From positions 33,070-97,069 of the forward strand of contig NZ_VUNM01000006.1 of NCBI RefSeq assembly GCF_009695655.1: 64,000 nucleotides of DNA, given 5' to 3'. Both the position numbers and the translations under genes were made by a program. Below are positions 33,213-42,001 of this stretch, one piece after another. The number at the start of each line of letters is the position of its first letter. The first letter of the stretch is position 1. The stretch comes from Sharpea porci (GTDB taxonomy: Bacteria; Bacillota_I; Bacilli_A; Erysipelotrichales; Coprobacillaceae). The notes under the pieces are model-generated. The model was not told the DNA's origin, ran no database searches, and saw only the letters and a list, made by a program, of their open reading frames with translations.

Positions 33213-34525
33213 TGCTGAAGTTTGATTCAAAGCAACTATCACAAATAAGACATTTCATTATCTTTCTTAATTTTATAGCTGTTCTTTATAGTACTTTGTT
33301 GTATATGTTCTGTACACAATATATTGTCAATAAGAATCTCAGCTATGAATTAATGGAAAATCTTACAGTTATACCTAAGAATCCCCTACATTTATTTTTT
33401 TACTCAATCTTTTTATTATTCTGTTTCTTAGTATTTATCTTTATTCGTGATGACTTATTAGAAAAGACAAATATGAGTATTGAATTGTTGATATCGATTG
33501 AATTAATCATTACTGTATTGATTATCTGTAATCTTAATCTTTGTTATAATGGGATGATATTAGTTGTGTTCATGGATATTATTTATTATATCAGGGACTT
33601 GAAAAGACGTATGCCATTCTTTGTTGTATCATTTTTGATATGGTTATTTACAGATTATTCTCTTATCTCTCGTTTGATTGATATTCCTTCAATAGAAGTT
33701 TATATAAGTTTTTTGCCTAATGGTTATCGTTTTGCAGCTTCATTCTTTAAAAACTTTCTGACAAGTGTCAATTTATTATTGTTTATTATTTTCTTAGTCA
33801 TATATTTAGTGGATTCCTTAATAGCCCAGAAAAATATTGAAGATGAACTTGCGATGGTTTCTAAAGTGAATACAGACCTCAATAACTATATCAATTTATC
33901 AGAAAAGATTGCTGAAGATAGGGAGCGTAAAAGAATTGCCAGGGAAATACATGACACGCTTGGGCATGCACTAACTGGTGTATCAGCAGGTATTGATGCT
34001 TGTATTGTCCTGATTGATATTGATCCAGCTAAGTGTAAAGCACAGCTACAAGTCATCAGCCAGGTGGTCAGACAAGGCATTGGTGATGTGCGCCGTTCTT
34101 TGCAGAAACTACGTCCAGGTGCCTTGGAACAACATAGCTTTAAAGAAGCATTGAATCAAATGATTCAAGAATATAAAGAATTATCCAATCTCGATATCGA
34201 ACTGTATTATGAATGGGAACACATTGATCTTGATCAAACAAAGGAAGATATTATTTTCCGTATTATTCAGGAATCAATTACTAATGCATTACGTCATGGA
34301 CATGCTACACGTGTTGAAATCAACATGTTTAACTATCCTAATGCCTACTATATTATCATTCAGGATGATGGCAAAGGAGTCAAAGATATTAAGCCTGGAT
34401 ATGGTCTTAAACAAATGCAAGAAAGAGCAGCAATGCTTGGTGGTCATGTTGTATTTCATGGGGATAACGGCTTTAGAATCTTTGTAAGCATTCCAAAGAG
34501 AAAAGGGGAAGATATAGATGATTAA
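33212..34525 (+). CDS. NarL-type sensor histidine kinase (HisKA_3)
   Basis: This 437-aa kinase has about six membrane helices (residues 10 to 210), a short linker coiled coil and the HisKA_3 motif RIAREIHDTLGHALTG with the phospho-histidine near residue 250. The ATPase domain ends with GYGLKQMQERAAMLGG. There is no large extracellular domain, so ligand sensing must come through its helices or through the adjacent binding proteins. ATG 33212 overlaps the upstream stop (TAATG), and its own 3' end overlaps the regulator gene by 8 bp. Confidence 0.92.
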   Translation: MLKFDSKQLSQIRHFIIFLNFIAVLYSTLLYMFCTQYIVNKNLSYELMENLTVIPKNPLHLFFYSIFLLFCFLVFIFIRDDLLEKTNMSIELLISIELIITVLIICNLNLCYNGMILVVFMDIIYYIRDLKRRMPFFVVSFLIWLFTDYSLISRLIDIPSIEVYISFLPNGYRFAASFFKNFLTSVNLLLFIIFLVIYLVDSLIAQKNIEDELAMVSKVNTDLNNYINLSEKIAEDRERKRIAREIHDTLGHALTGVSAGIDACIVLIDIDPAKCKAQLQVISQVVRQGIGDVRRSLQKLRPGALEQHSFKEALNQMIQEYKELSNLDIELYYEWEHIDLDQTKEDIIFRIIQESITNALRHGHATRVEINMFNYPNAYYIIIQDDGKGVKDIKPGYGLKQMQERAAMLGGHVVFHGDNGFRIFVSIPKRKGEDIDD

Positions 34526-35192
34526 AGTATATATAGCTGATGACCAGGAACTTATTAGAGAATCGTTAAAAATTGTTCTTTCAGCGAATAGTGATATAGA
34601 ACTTGTAGGAAGTGGATCTGATGGATTTGAGACCCTTGAAGACATCAAACACAATAAGCCCGATGTCATCCTGATGGATATTCGTATGCCTAAGATGGAT
34701 GGTGTTATTGCGACAAAGAAAATCAAACAGCTTTACCCAGACATCAAAATCATCATTCTTACAACCTTTGATGACGATGAATTTGTCTATTCAGCACTTA
34801 AATATGGTGCATCAGGTTATCTGTTAAAAGGGGTCAGCATGGAAAATCTTCATAAAGCTATCCAAACTGTCTATAAGGGTGGCAGTATGATTAATCCTGA
34901 TATTGCAACAAAGGTAGTGACACTCTTTTCTAAGATGGCACAAAGCAACTATAGTATTGAAGTTGATGAAGAGCTTACAAAGGAAATAAGTAATACAGAA
35001 TGGAAAGTCATCCAGCAAGTTGCTCGTGGCCTTTCTAATAAAGAAATATCAGCCAATCTCTTCCTTTCCGAAGGAACAGTACGTAACTATCTTTCAAGTA
35101 TTTTATCAAAGCTTAATCTTCGTGATCGTACACAGCTTGCTATTTGGGCTGTTCAGACAGGTGTATTAATGAAGGATTTCAACGATGATTAG
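34518..35192 (+). CDS. NarL/LuxR-family response regulator
   Basis: This 224-aa regulator has a receiver domain with phospho-acceptor D54 (VILMDIRMPKMDG) and a LuxR helix-turn-helix near the C-terminus (VARGLSNKEISANLFLSEGTVRNYLSSI). It is the partner of the upstream kinase, and genes overlap at both ends. Palindromes with the core TGACA-N2-TGTCA, present before this operon and before the mannose PTS, are the likely binding sites, as NarL-family dimers bind inverted repeats. Confidence 0.93.
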   Translation: MIKVYIADDQELIRESLKIVLSANSDIELVGSGSDGFETLEDIKHNKPDVILMDIRMPKMDGVIATKKIKQLYPDIKIIILTTFDDDEFVYSALKYGASGYLLKGVSMENLHKAIQTVYKGGSMINPDIATKVVTLFSKMAQSNYSIEVDEELTKEISNTEWKVIQQVARGLSNKEISANLFLSEGTVRNYLSSILSKLNLRDRTQLAIWAVQTGVLMKDFNDD

Positions 35193-36447
35193 ATTATTAA
35201 GAAAGCATAAAGATCTGGTTGCCTGGCCGATTGTTTTTGCACTTATGATTAGCTTTATTTATGCTTATAATCCAGGACGTAAGACAGTGCTTAAGCTCGG
35301 TGTCTATGCTGGCAGTAGCTGGGATGTACCAAGTAATGATACAAAAGTACTAGACCGTGTCATTAAGAAATTTGAAAAAGCTTACCCCAATGTTAAAGTT
35401 GAATATGAATCAGGAATTCAGAAATCAGAATATAGCCAATATCTTGCTGAGAAGATTGTTCAAGGAAAACAGCCAGATGTCTTTGTTGTACCACAGGATG
35501 ACTTTGCTTTGCTTGCTGATAATGGTGCACTTCAAGATATCTCAGGTTATATGGAGAATCAAAGACTATCAAAAACAGATTTCTATGAAGCTGCTTATAA
35601 CACTGGGGTTTATCATAATGCTCTCTATGGCTTGCCATTAGAAAGTAATCCTATGATGATGTGTGTCAATATTGATCTCTTAAAAAAAGAAGGCATACAA
35701 TTGCCTACTTCATTAGATCTTAATCAGTTTTATGATATTTGTAAGAAAGTAACGCATGATGGACAATATGGTGTAGCTGGCATGAGCTGGCAGAATATAG
35801 GTGATAGTTTTGGCCTGAAGTCGTTTACTGATGATGGCAAAGAAGCACATATTAATGATGAAACATTCAAGAAAACCATTAACTTCTACATCAAATTACG
35901 AAATCTCAATAAGGACTATGTAGTCTCTTCAGAACAATTCGATGAAGGTAAAGTGGCATTTATGCCCATGACGCTTGCTCAATATCGTACCTACAAACCT
36001 TATCCTTACCGCGTTGCTAAGTATTCTACATTCAACTGGGACTGTATCACTATGCCAACAATGTTAGAAAATCCACAAACACGACTTAATACAGTCCTAT
36101 TATCCTTGTCAAGTCGTTGTACGAATAAACAAATGGGTTTTGCCTTTATGAAAATGCTTTGTTATGACACTTCTATTCAACAAGAATGGCTCAAAAGTAA
36201 TCTTGGTGCTTCACCATTACAGTCAGTCATGAATTCCAAGAAGTCAGAAAAACTCTTTGGTGAAACAGAGGCACTTAAATCATCAACAATTGATTCCATC
36301 ATGCAAACATCCTATGCCTATCCGCTCTTTAAGAAAAAGGCTCAGGCAGAAATGAAATTAGATTATCTCATTAATCAAGCTATCTACAACAACAATAATA
36401 ATGTTGATTATGCTTATATTCAGCAAGAAGTTGATCAGGAATTATAA
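35185..36447 (+). CDS. Membrane-anchored extracellular solute-binding protein (family 1), second sensor component
   Basis: This 420-aa protein has an N-terminal membrane segment (about 13-28) followed by an SBP_bac_1 (MalE-like) domain: LKLGVYAGSSWDVP, then KFEKAYPNVKVEY, then GKQPDVFVVPQDD. No transporter genes accompany it. It overlaps the response-regulator gene by 8 bp and is the last gene of the sensing operon. A second binding protein of a different fold class in one signalling operon is unusual. It may bind a second sugar or a complex glycan, or compete for the kinase. Confidence 0.85.
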   Translation: MIRLLRKHKDLVAWPIVFALMISFIYAYNPGRKTVLKLGVYAGSSWDVPSNDTKVLDRVIKKFEKAYPNVKVEYESGIQKSEYSQYLAEKIVQGKQPDVFVVPQDDFALLADNGALQDISGYMENQRLSKTDFYEAAYNTGVYHNALYGLPLESNPMMMCVNIDLLKKEGIQLPTSLDLNQFYDICKKVTHDGQYGVAGMSWQNIGDSFGLKSFTDDGKEAHINDETFKKTINFYIKLRNLNKDYVVSSEQFDEGKVAFMPMTLAQYRTYKPYPYRVAKYSTFNWDCITMPTMLENPQTRLNTVLLSLSSRCTNKQMGFAFMKMLCYDTSIQQEWLKSNLGASPLQSVMNSKKSEKLFGETEALKSSTIDSIMQTSYAYPLFKKKAQAEMKLDYLINQAIYNNNNNVDYAYIQQEVDQEL

Positions 36448-36462
36448 TCCTGATCTTTTTTT
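36433..36462 (+). terminator. Terminator of the sensing operon
   Basis: Stem gatcagga / tcctgatc, overlapping the stop codon, is followed by T7. Confidence 0.8.
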
Positions 36463-36465
36463 ATA

Positions 36466-36551
36466 TGACAAATGTCATTTCAAAGAGGAGAAATGTCACT
36501 TTGAAGAAGTGACAGATGACACATCACAAATGTATGCGCTTTAGATATGAT
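36466..36551 (+). promoter_or_regulatory. Promoter region of the mannose-family PTS with TGACA/TGTCA operators
   Basis: TGACA-AA-TGTCA lies at 36466-36477, and TGTCACTT-N5-AAGTGACA at 36494-36514. A -10 TATGAT (36546-36551) has no recognisable -35, consistent with activation by a bound regulator. TGTATGCGCTTTAG (36531-36544) partly resembles a CcpA cre site, with three mismatches. The core matches the palindrome at 32170-32207 before the sensing operon. Confidence 0.65.
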
Positions 36552-36582
36552 ATAGGTGCAATCGAGAGGGAAGGAGGATCAT

Positions 36583-37023
36583 ATGAGATATTTAGTTTTA
36601 GTCAGTCATGGAGACTTTGCGAAAGGGTTAAAGACTTCACTCGCCATGTTTGCCCCAGATAAGATGGACTCAGTCATCGCTGTAGGCTTAGAGAATGGAA
36701 AGGGTGCTGATGACTTCGCACAGGAATTTAGAAGTGCAATGAGTGTTCTTAAGGAAGAAGATGACTTGGTGCTCTTAGCGGATATTGTTGGTGGATCACC
36801 ACTTACAACAGCATTGAATGTTCTTAATGAGCTTGGTCGCTATGACAACACTGTAGTGCTTGGTGGTATGAATTTACCAATGGCTCTTACAATGGCAGTT
36901 ATGAAAGATAATTTGAGTGGTGAAGCACTCAAGGAAACAGTTCTTGGTGAAGCAAAAGGTGGTATCCAGGAATTTGACACAACCCCAGCTGATACATCTG
37001 AAGATGAAGAAGACGATATTTAA
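36583..37023 (+). CDS. PTS mannose-family EIIA component
   Basis: This 146-aa protein accepts phosphate from HPr on H9 (LVSHGDFAKG) and passes it to EIIB. LLADIVGGSPLTTAL is the second conserved segment of the family. The C-terminus is strongly acidic (EDEEDDI). ATG 36583 follows aaggaggatc; a GTG further upstream in frame would swallow that site. It is the first gene of an EIIA-EIIB-EIIC-EIID operon separated from the sensing operon by 135 bp. Confidence 0.93.
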   Translation: MRYLVLVSHGDFAKGLKTSLAMFAPDKMDSVIAVGLENGKGADDFAQEFRSAMSVLKEEDDLVLLADIVGGSPLTTALNVLNELGRYDNTVVLGGMNLPMALTMAVMKDNLSGEALKETVLGEAKGGIQEFDTTPADTSEDEEDDI

Positions 37024-37037
37024 GAGGAGAGAGAAAA

Positions 37038-37532
37038 ATGGCAATTTCATTTGTAAGAATTGATGACCGTATGATTCATGGTCAGACAGTAACAAGATGG
37101 TCTAAAGAATATCCTTGTACAGGATTAATTGCAGTCAATGATGCAGCAGCATCTAATAAAGTCTTGAAAGAAGCTTATAAGTCAGCAAGTGATAAGAAAA
37201 CATTTGTATGGACAAAAGATCATTTCAAAGATGTTCAGGAAAAGGTACTTAAGAGTGCAGATCAGTATTTCTTAATCACAAAGAATCCATTGGATATGAA
37301 ATATATTCTTGTTGATTTAGGATTTGTACCTGGTGATGTCAAGACAGTTATTGTTGGTCCATGTAATGATCGTCCTGGGGCAACAAAACTTGGTAACAAC
37401 CAGTCAATTACACAGGAAGAAGCTGAAGCTTTAGAAGCTATTTATCAGAAAGGTTATACAGTCAAGTTCTCTTTGATTCCTGATATTACAATTGGTACTT
37501 GGGAAGACTTTAGAGGTAAGTTTGGCTTTTAA
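37038..37532 (+). CDS. PTS mannose/fructose/sorbose-family EIIB component
   Basis: This 164-aa protein transfers phosphate to the incoming sugar through H14 in FVRIDDRMIHGQ, the classic EIIB-Man active site. It starts 14 nt behind EIIA with agaggagag. EIIA and EIIB are separate polypeptides here, as in many Firmicute sorbose/mannose-type systems. The exact sugar is not determined by these motifs. Confidence 0.94.
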   Translation: MAISFVRIDDRMIHGQTVTRWSKEYPCTGLIAVNDAAASNKVLKEAYKSASDKKTFVWTKDHFKDVQEKVLKSADQYFLITKNPLDMKYILVDLGFVPGDVKTVIVGPCNDRPGATKLGNNQSITQEEAEALEAIYQKGYTVKFSLIPDITIGTWEDFRGKFGF

Positions 37533-37561
37533 CAAATCATAGAAAAAGGGGAAAGAAAATT

Positions 37562-38404
37562 ATGGTTATTAGTTGGTTACAAGCCGCTTTACTAGGATTA
37601 TTTGCCTGCTTAGCATCTATGCCTGGTATGGGTGGTACTTCATTTGGTAACTATACATTAGGCCGTCCATTAGTTGGTGGTTTAGTGTGTGGTCTTATTC
37701 TTGGTGATTTAAAACTTGGTATTCTTTGCGGTGTTGCTATGCAGGTTGTTTATATTGCCTTAGTTACACCTGGTGGAACAGTTTCTGCTGATGTTCGTGC
37801 AATCTCATATATTGGTATCCCACTTGCCATGGTCGCTGTTAAGTCACAGGGACTTGCTGCTAGCTCACCAGCTGCTGCTGGCCTTGCCACTTCAATGGGA
37901 ACATTAGTTGGTACTGTTGGTACAGTATTATTCTATGGTACAGCTACATTAAACTTAGCTTGGCAGTCATATGGCTGGAAAGCTGTTGAAAAAGGTGATT
38001 TCCATAAACTTTATTTAGTAGACTGGGTATTACCTTGGGTTTCACATATCTTATTCTCTTTCATTCCAACTCTTATCATGTGTAAATTAGGTGCAACAGC
38101 CGTTACAGCTATGAAAGATGCCTTACCAATGGATGGTTTAGCTATGAAGACATTGTTCACTGTTGGTGCATTACTCCCATGTGTCGGAATTGCAATCCTT
38201 GTTAAACAGATTGTTGAAAAGGCAACAGACTTTATCCCATTCTTTGTAGGTTTCACACTTGCTGCATCTCTTGGCTTAAACTTAGTATCAGCAGCTGTTG
38301 TTTCATTAATCTTCGCTGTTATTACTTATGAATTACAGATTATTAAGACGCGACCTGTCGCCCAGGTAGCAATTGATGATGATGAAGAAGAGGAGGATAT
38401 CTAA
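37562..38404 (+). CDS. PTS mannose-family EIIC membrane component
   Basis: This 280-aa membrane protein forms the sugar channel together with EIID. It has glycine-rich hydrophobic segments typical of EII-Sor (GLFACLASMPGMGG, GRPLVGGLVCGLILGD, VAMQVVYIALVTPGG). An acidic tail (DDDEEEEDI) ends the protein, as in the EIIA of this operon. aaaggggaaag precedes the start. The EIID ribosome site lies within its last codons. Confidence 0.93.
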   Translation: MVISWLQAALLGLFACLASMPGMGGTSFGNYTLGRPLVGGLVCGLILGDLKLGILCGVAMQVVYIALVTPGGTVSADVRAISYIGIPLAMVAVKSQGLAASSPAAAGLATSMGTLVGTVGTVLFYGTATLNLAWQSYGWKAVEKGDFHKLYLVDWVLPWVSHILFSFIPTLIMCKLGATAVTAMKDALPMDGLAMKTLFTVGALLPCVGIAILVKQIVEKATDFIPFFVGFTLAASLGLNLVSAAVVSLIFAVITYELQIIKTRPVAQVAIDDDEEEEDI

Positions 38405-38405
38405 A

Positions 38406-39242
38406 ATGGCAGACAAGAAGAAAATTAGTGCTAAAGCGTTATCTCGTTCCTTCCATCATTGGTATTATGGTAACTTAACTTGCTTTACACAGGAACATAT
38501 GCAGACATTTGGTTACTTGACTTCAATGCTTCCAATTGTCGAAGATCTTTATGATAATAAAGAAGATCAACAAAGATCTATGAACACATATACAGCCTTC
38601 TTCAATACAGAACCACAAATTGGTTCATTAGTAGTAGGTATTACAGCTGGTCTTGAAGAAGCACGTGCAAATGGTGAAAATGTTGATGATGAAACAATCA
38701 ACAGCTTAAGAGCCGGTTTAATGGGTCCTTTAGCAGGTATTGGTGATTCACTTATCGTTGGTACTCTTATTCCAGTATTATTAGGTATTGCTTTAGGTTT
38801 ATCTAATGGTGGTAGTCCTGTTGGGGCCATCTTCTATATCGTAGTTTGGAACTTACTTGCCTACTTTGGTATGAAATTTGCTTACTACAAAGGCTATGAA
38901 CTTGGTGGTAAAGCTGTAGAATTCTTAGTTGGTCCTACTGGTGTTGCTTTAAGAAAAGCCATTGGTACTGTTGGTGGTATGGTCATTGGTGCCGTTGCTG
39001 CTACATGGGTATCAGTAAAGACTTCATTCGAATTAAAGAATGCTGCTGGTAAGCCATTCTTACAGTTACAGAAACAGTTAGATGCTGTTTATCCTGGCAT
39101 GTTAACAGCTGCATTTATCATTCTTTGCTGGTGGTTAATGGCTAAGAAGAAAATGTCTCCAATCAAAGTTATGTTACTCTTAGTTGTTATTGCATTTGTT
39201 GGTGTATTCATTGGCTTCTTCAACCCAAATTTAAAATACTAA
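38406..39242 (+). CDS. PTS mannose-family EIID membrane component
   Basis: This 278-aa protein completes the permease. It shows the EIID pattern: SRSFHHWYYGNLTCFTQEHMQ at the N-terminus, then GLMGPLAGIGDSLIVGTLIP in the middle, and a hydrophobic C-terminal end. ATG 38406 has aggaggata 6 nt upstream and sits 1 nt after the EIIC stop; the longer in-frame start at 38373 would be inside EIIC. Confidence 0.93.
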   Translation: MADKKKISAKALSRSFHHWYYGNLTCFTQEHMQTFGYLTSMLPIVEDLYDNKEDQQRSMNTYTAFFNTEPQIGSLVVGITAGLEEARANGENVDDETINSLRAGLMGPLAGIGDSLIVGTLIPVLLGIALGLSNGGSPVGAIFYIVVWNLLAYFGMKFAYYKGYELGGKAVEFLVGPTGVALRKAIGTVGGMVIGAVAATWVSVKTSFELKNAAGKPFLQLQKQLDAVYPGMLTAAFIILCWWLMAKKKMSPIKVMLLLVVIAFVGVFIGFFNPNLKY

Positions 39243-39260
39243 TAGAAAGAAGGAAACATT

Positions 39261-39539
39261 ATGACAGAAGAAACAAAGCAGGGTTATCTCACAGAAATCG
39301 CATATCAGAAGCATATGCTTAAAAATCTCCAAAGATACATGACACTTACTTTCTTCATTTCAACAATCAGTGTCGTGCTCTTGTATTATTTCCACTCCCA
39401 TATCTTCGACACGCTCTTCTTTGTAGTGCTTACTGTCATAAGTGTCCTTGCTACACTTGTGCTCCTATACGGCATAATATTAGGACGCAAGAATGTCAAT
39501 AAAGTTATTGATCAATTTGAAAAACTCATTCGTTCATAA
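39261..39539 (+). CDS. Two-helix membrane protein ending the mannose PTS operon
   Basis: This 92-aa protein has two hydrophobic helices (about 26-44 and 50-71) and charged ends. It follows EIID by 18 nt with agaaagaagg and precedes the operon terminator. Small membrane proteins (DUF956 or ManO-like) occur at this place in other mannose operons, but this one is not recognisable as either. A role in stabilising or regulating the permease is possible. Confidence 0.6.
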   Translation: MTEETKQGYLTEIAYQKHMLKNLQRYMTLTFFISTISVVLLYYFHSHIFDTLFFVVLTVISVLATLVLLYGIILGRKNVNKVIDQFEKLIRS

Positions 39540-39550
39540 AATCTCCCAAT

Positions 39551-39583
39551 AAGAAGATCTATCAAGGATAGGTCTTCTTTTTT
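39551..39583. terminator. Terminator between convergent PTS operon and HAD gene
   Basis: Stem aagaagat / gtcttctt is followed by T6; it can serve the PTS operon on the + strand. Confidence 0.75.
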
Positions 39584-39599
39584 CGTGAAAAAACAGGCA

Positions 39600-40397
39600 T
39601 TATTGCCTGCTTGAAAGAATGGCCTGAGCCACACCATCATCATTATTTGATGATGTATGGTTTCTAAATTGTTCTTTAATAGCCAAAGGTGCATTGTCCA
39701 TAACAACAGGATAGCCAACACTTTCCAACATTGTTAAATCATTATAGTTGTCTCCAATAGCCATAACATGATTGATATCAATATGCATAGACTGACAAAA
39801 TGTCTGGATAGCTGTAGCTTTGGAAACACCACCATTATTAATTTCAATAAGAATATTGGATGATTTCGCTATTTGAAGTTCAGGAAAGTTATCTTTTAGC
39901 TTGTTCTCAATATCAAGAATATCATCAGGATCACACATGCATAGAATCTTATCCACCATATCATCATCTTTTAAATCACTTACATCACCTAATTGTGCCT
40001 GTGCTTCAACAATACTTTCTTCTCTTTTTACACGTTCATCACTTAAGTCTTTGACAAGCCATTGATCCTTCGTAAAGATGTTGTAGGTGAGATTGAAGTG
40101 TTGTTGTTCGATAAACTGACAAACCTCTTGAGCTTTCTCTTTTGTGAATCCATTTTCATATAAAACATGTCCTTCTTGATCAAGCATCAAAGCTCCATTG
40201 AAAGCAATCATATGACAATGAATATGATAGCGATTCATAATTGGATAAACACCCTGAGGACTTCTTGCCGTTGTCAAAACAAAGGCAATACCTTGGCTAA
40301 TAGATGCATTGATTGTATTCGCTTGACGAATAGACATACGATGTTCATCATTCAGCAATGTACCATCAATATCACTAAATATAGCTTGTATAGTCAT
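39600..40397 (-). CDS. HAD superfamily Cof-type sugar/nucleotide phosphatase
   Basis: This 265-aa enzyme has the HAD motif I FSDIDGTLLN at its start, motif II TTARSP, and motif IV GDNYNDLTML near the C-terminus. A C2-type cap domain lies between (about 85-190). Such Cof enzymes dephosphorylate sugar phosphates or flavin intermediates. ATG 40397 follows aggaggaaataaaa; an upstream ATG in frame lies before that site. It is divergent from a DeoR regulator, whose targets may include it. Confidence 0.92.
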   Translation of the reverse strand: MTIQAIFSDIDGTLLNDEHRMSIRQANTINASISQGIAFVLTTARSPQGVYPIMNRYHIHCHMIAFNGALMLDQEGHVLYENGFTKEKAQEVCQFIEQQHFNLTYNIFTKDQWLVKDLSDERVKREESIVEAQAQLGDVSDLKDDDMVDKILCMCDPDDILDIENKLKDNFPELQIAKSSNILIEINNGGVSKATAIQTFCQSMHIDINHVMAIGDNYNDLTMLESVGYPVVMDNAPLAIKEQFRNHTSSNNDDGVAQAILSSRQ

Positions 40398-40460
40398 TTT
40401 TATTTCCTCCTCTTTCACATATATTCTACCATCTACCAATGTGAGAATATACGTTTAGAA

Positions 40461-40500
40461 ATGTTTAAATAAACATAATACAATGATAATATATGTTTAA
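40461..40500. promoter_or_regulatory. DeoR-type operator palindrome ATGTTTA-aa-TAAACAT
   Basis: A perfect palindrome at 40461-40476 and a further half ATGTTTAA at 40493-40500 lie between the divergent HAD and DeoR genes. AT-rich TGTTTA halves are typical of DeoR-family sites. Confidence 0.55.
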
Positions 40501-40514
40501 GTGAGGAATAAGCA

Positions 40515-41273
40515 ATGAATAGTATAGAGCGTCATGAAAAGATTAAACAATTACTAGAAGAACATCAGGATATGCAAGTAAAAGAGCTAGCGAGGGAATT
40601 TAAAGTCTCGGAGATGACCATTCGCAGAGATCTTCATTTCTTAGAAAAACAAGGGAGTGTGGAATTGTTCTTTGGTGGGGTACGTAAACGTGCAGCCTAT
40701 TCACCTATTTCTATGTTTAATGAACGTGAGGGTGTAAACTATGATGCCAAAAGAAAAATTGCACGAAAAGCATCTGAACTATTCTTAGAAGGACATCATA
40801 TTTATATTGATACCTCCACAACATTGACATTACTTGTACGTTTAATACCTGATATGAAAATGAGTGTGGTAACGAATTCATTATCAGTTGTCATGGAACT
40901 TGTAAGTCGTAAGAATATTGATCTCTATGTAGCACCAGGACTCTATTTAGATCAATATGGTGGTTCTTTTGATTATGCAACAGTGGAGTATCTCAAGAAC
41001 TTTCATTTTGATGAGGCATTCTTTGGCACCTCGGCTATTGATCCTGCATATGGCATAACAGCGAGTAAAGAGATTGAGATGGTTGTTAAGAAAGCTGTTA
41101 TGAGACAAAGTGATAGGTGTTATTTGCTTTGTGATCATACTAAGTTAGGGAAGAAGCACTTTTTTAAGATGAATGATATTTGTGATTTTGATGCGCTTTA
41201 TATTGATGATGAAATAGATAAAGAGAGTTTGCATAAAATAAAAGAAATGACACAGGTTGTTGTATGTGAATAG
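40515..41273 (+). CDS. DeoR family transcriptional regulator
   Basis: This 252-aa regulator has the DeoR helix-turn-helix at residues 5-57 (ERHEKIKQLLEEHQ, MTIRRDLHFLEKQGSVE) and a C-terminal sugar-phosphate sensor domain (about 75-230; KASELFLEGHHIYIDTSTT, ATVEYLKNFHFDEAFFG). Such proteins repress sugar operons until a phosphosugar binds. The nearest targets are the divergent HAD gene and perhaps a lost operon downstream. gaggaataagc precedes the start. Confidence 0.92.
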   Translation: MNSIERHEKIKQLLEEHQDMQVKELAREFKVSEMTIRRDLHFLEKQGSVELFFGGVRKRAAYSPISMFNEREGVNYDAKRKIARKASELFLEGHHIYIDTSTTLTLLVRLIPDMKMSVVTNSLSVVMELVSRKNIDLYVAPGLYLDQYGGSFDYATVEYLKNFHFDEAFFGTSAIDPAYGITASKEIEMVVKKAVMRQSDRCYLLCDHTKLGKKHFFKMNDICDFDALYIDDEIDKESLHKIKEMTQVVVCE

Positions 41274-41285
41274 GGTCGTGAGATA

Positions 41286-41363
41286 ATGTTATTAATTGAG
41301 AAATTAAAAGATCAAAGTCTAACAGAACAAGAGAAGCGTATTGCCCAATACATGATTAAGTAA
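41286..41363 (+). pseudogene. N-terminal fragment of an RpiR-family regulator
   Basis: The 25-codon ORF matches the first helix of HTH_6/RpiR regulators (MLLIEKLKDQSLTEQEKRIA). It stops at the point where the family continues into the helix-turn-helix. Beyond the stop nothing recognisable remains. It is the remnant of a sugar regulator next to the DeoR gene. Confidence 0.55.
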
Positions 41364-41389
41364 GAGCATTAACCGTAAGCGGGGACATA

Positions 41390-41989
41390 TCAAATAAGAT
41401 GACCATTTTCCATTTTATATATCTTTGTGAAATGCATATCTTCATGGTAATCATGTGAGGCAATGATAACAGCTTTGTTTTCTAAGATTAGGTTATTGAT
41501 ATGATGGATAAAGATTTGAATGCTTTCTTTGTCAAGACCTCTTGTTGGTTCATCAAGCAATATGATATTCTGGTTTTCCATAATAGCCTGGATAATACCA
41601 GCTTTCTGCCTCATTCCTAGTGAGTACTTCTTGATGTCTGTTTTATCGTTATAGTCAAGATGATAGAGATTGCAGAGATGACTAATCTTATTTTGATCAT
41701 AGTGATGTTTGAGATTGGCAAGAAACAAAAGATTATATGAAAGTGACTCAGTTTCAATAAAACCTGGATTTTCAATTAAGGCACCAATTTCAACATCATC
41801 ACTTTCTTCTATAGTCCCACAATCAGGCTTAAGAATACCGGCAATTATTTTAAATAAAGTACTTTTTCCACATCCATTCATGCCATGGATATAAATGCAA
41901 TCTCCTGATTCAATGGTGAGATTGAGATTTTGAATGACATGGTGTTCTTGAAATGATTTTGAGAGATTGTTTATTGTTATTGTGGGCAT
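41390..41989 (-). CDS. ABC transporter ATPase (bacitracin/lantibiotic-exporter type)
   Basis: This 199-aa ATPase has Walker A GMNGCGKST, signature YSLGMRQ, Walker B IILLDEP and the switch histidine IIASHD. The short form with SLGMRQ is common in CcmA/BcrA-like exporters with a small permease. Its permease gene immediately upstream (42002-42366) is cut by an insertion sequence, so the transporter is probably non-functional unless another permease is used. Confidence 0.88.
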   Translation of the reverse strand: MPTITINNLSKSFQEHHVIQNLNLTIESGDCIYIHGMNGCGKSTLFKIIAGILKPDCGTIEESDDVEIGALIENPGFIETESLSYNLLFLANLKHHYDQNKISHLCNLYHLDYNDKTDIKKYSLGMRQKAGIIQAIMENQNIILLDEPTRGLDKESIQIFIHHINNLILENKAVIIASHDYHEDMHFTKIYKMENGHLI

Positions 41990-42001
41990 GGTGACTCCTT
42001 T

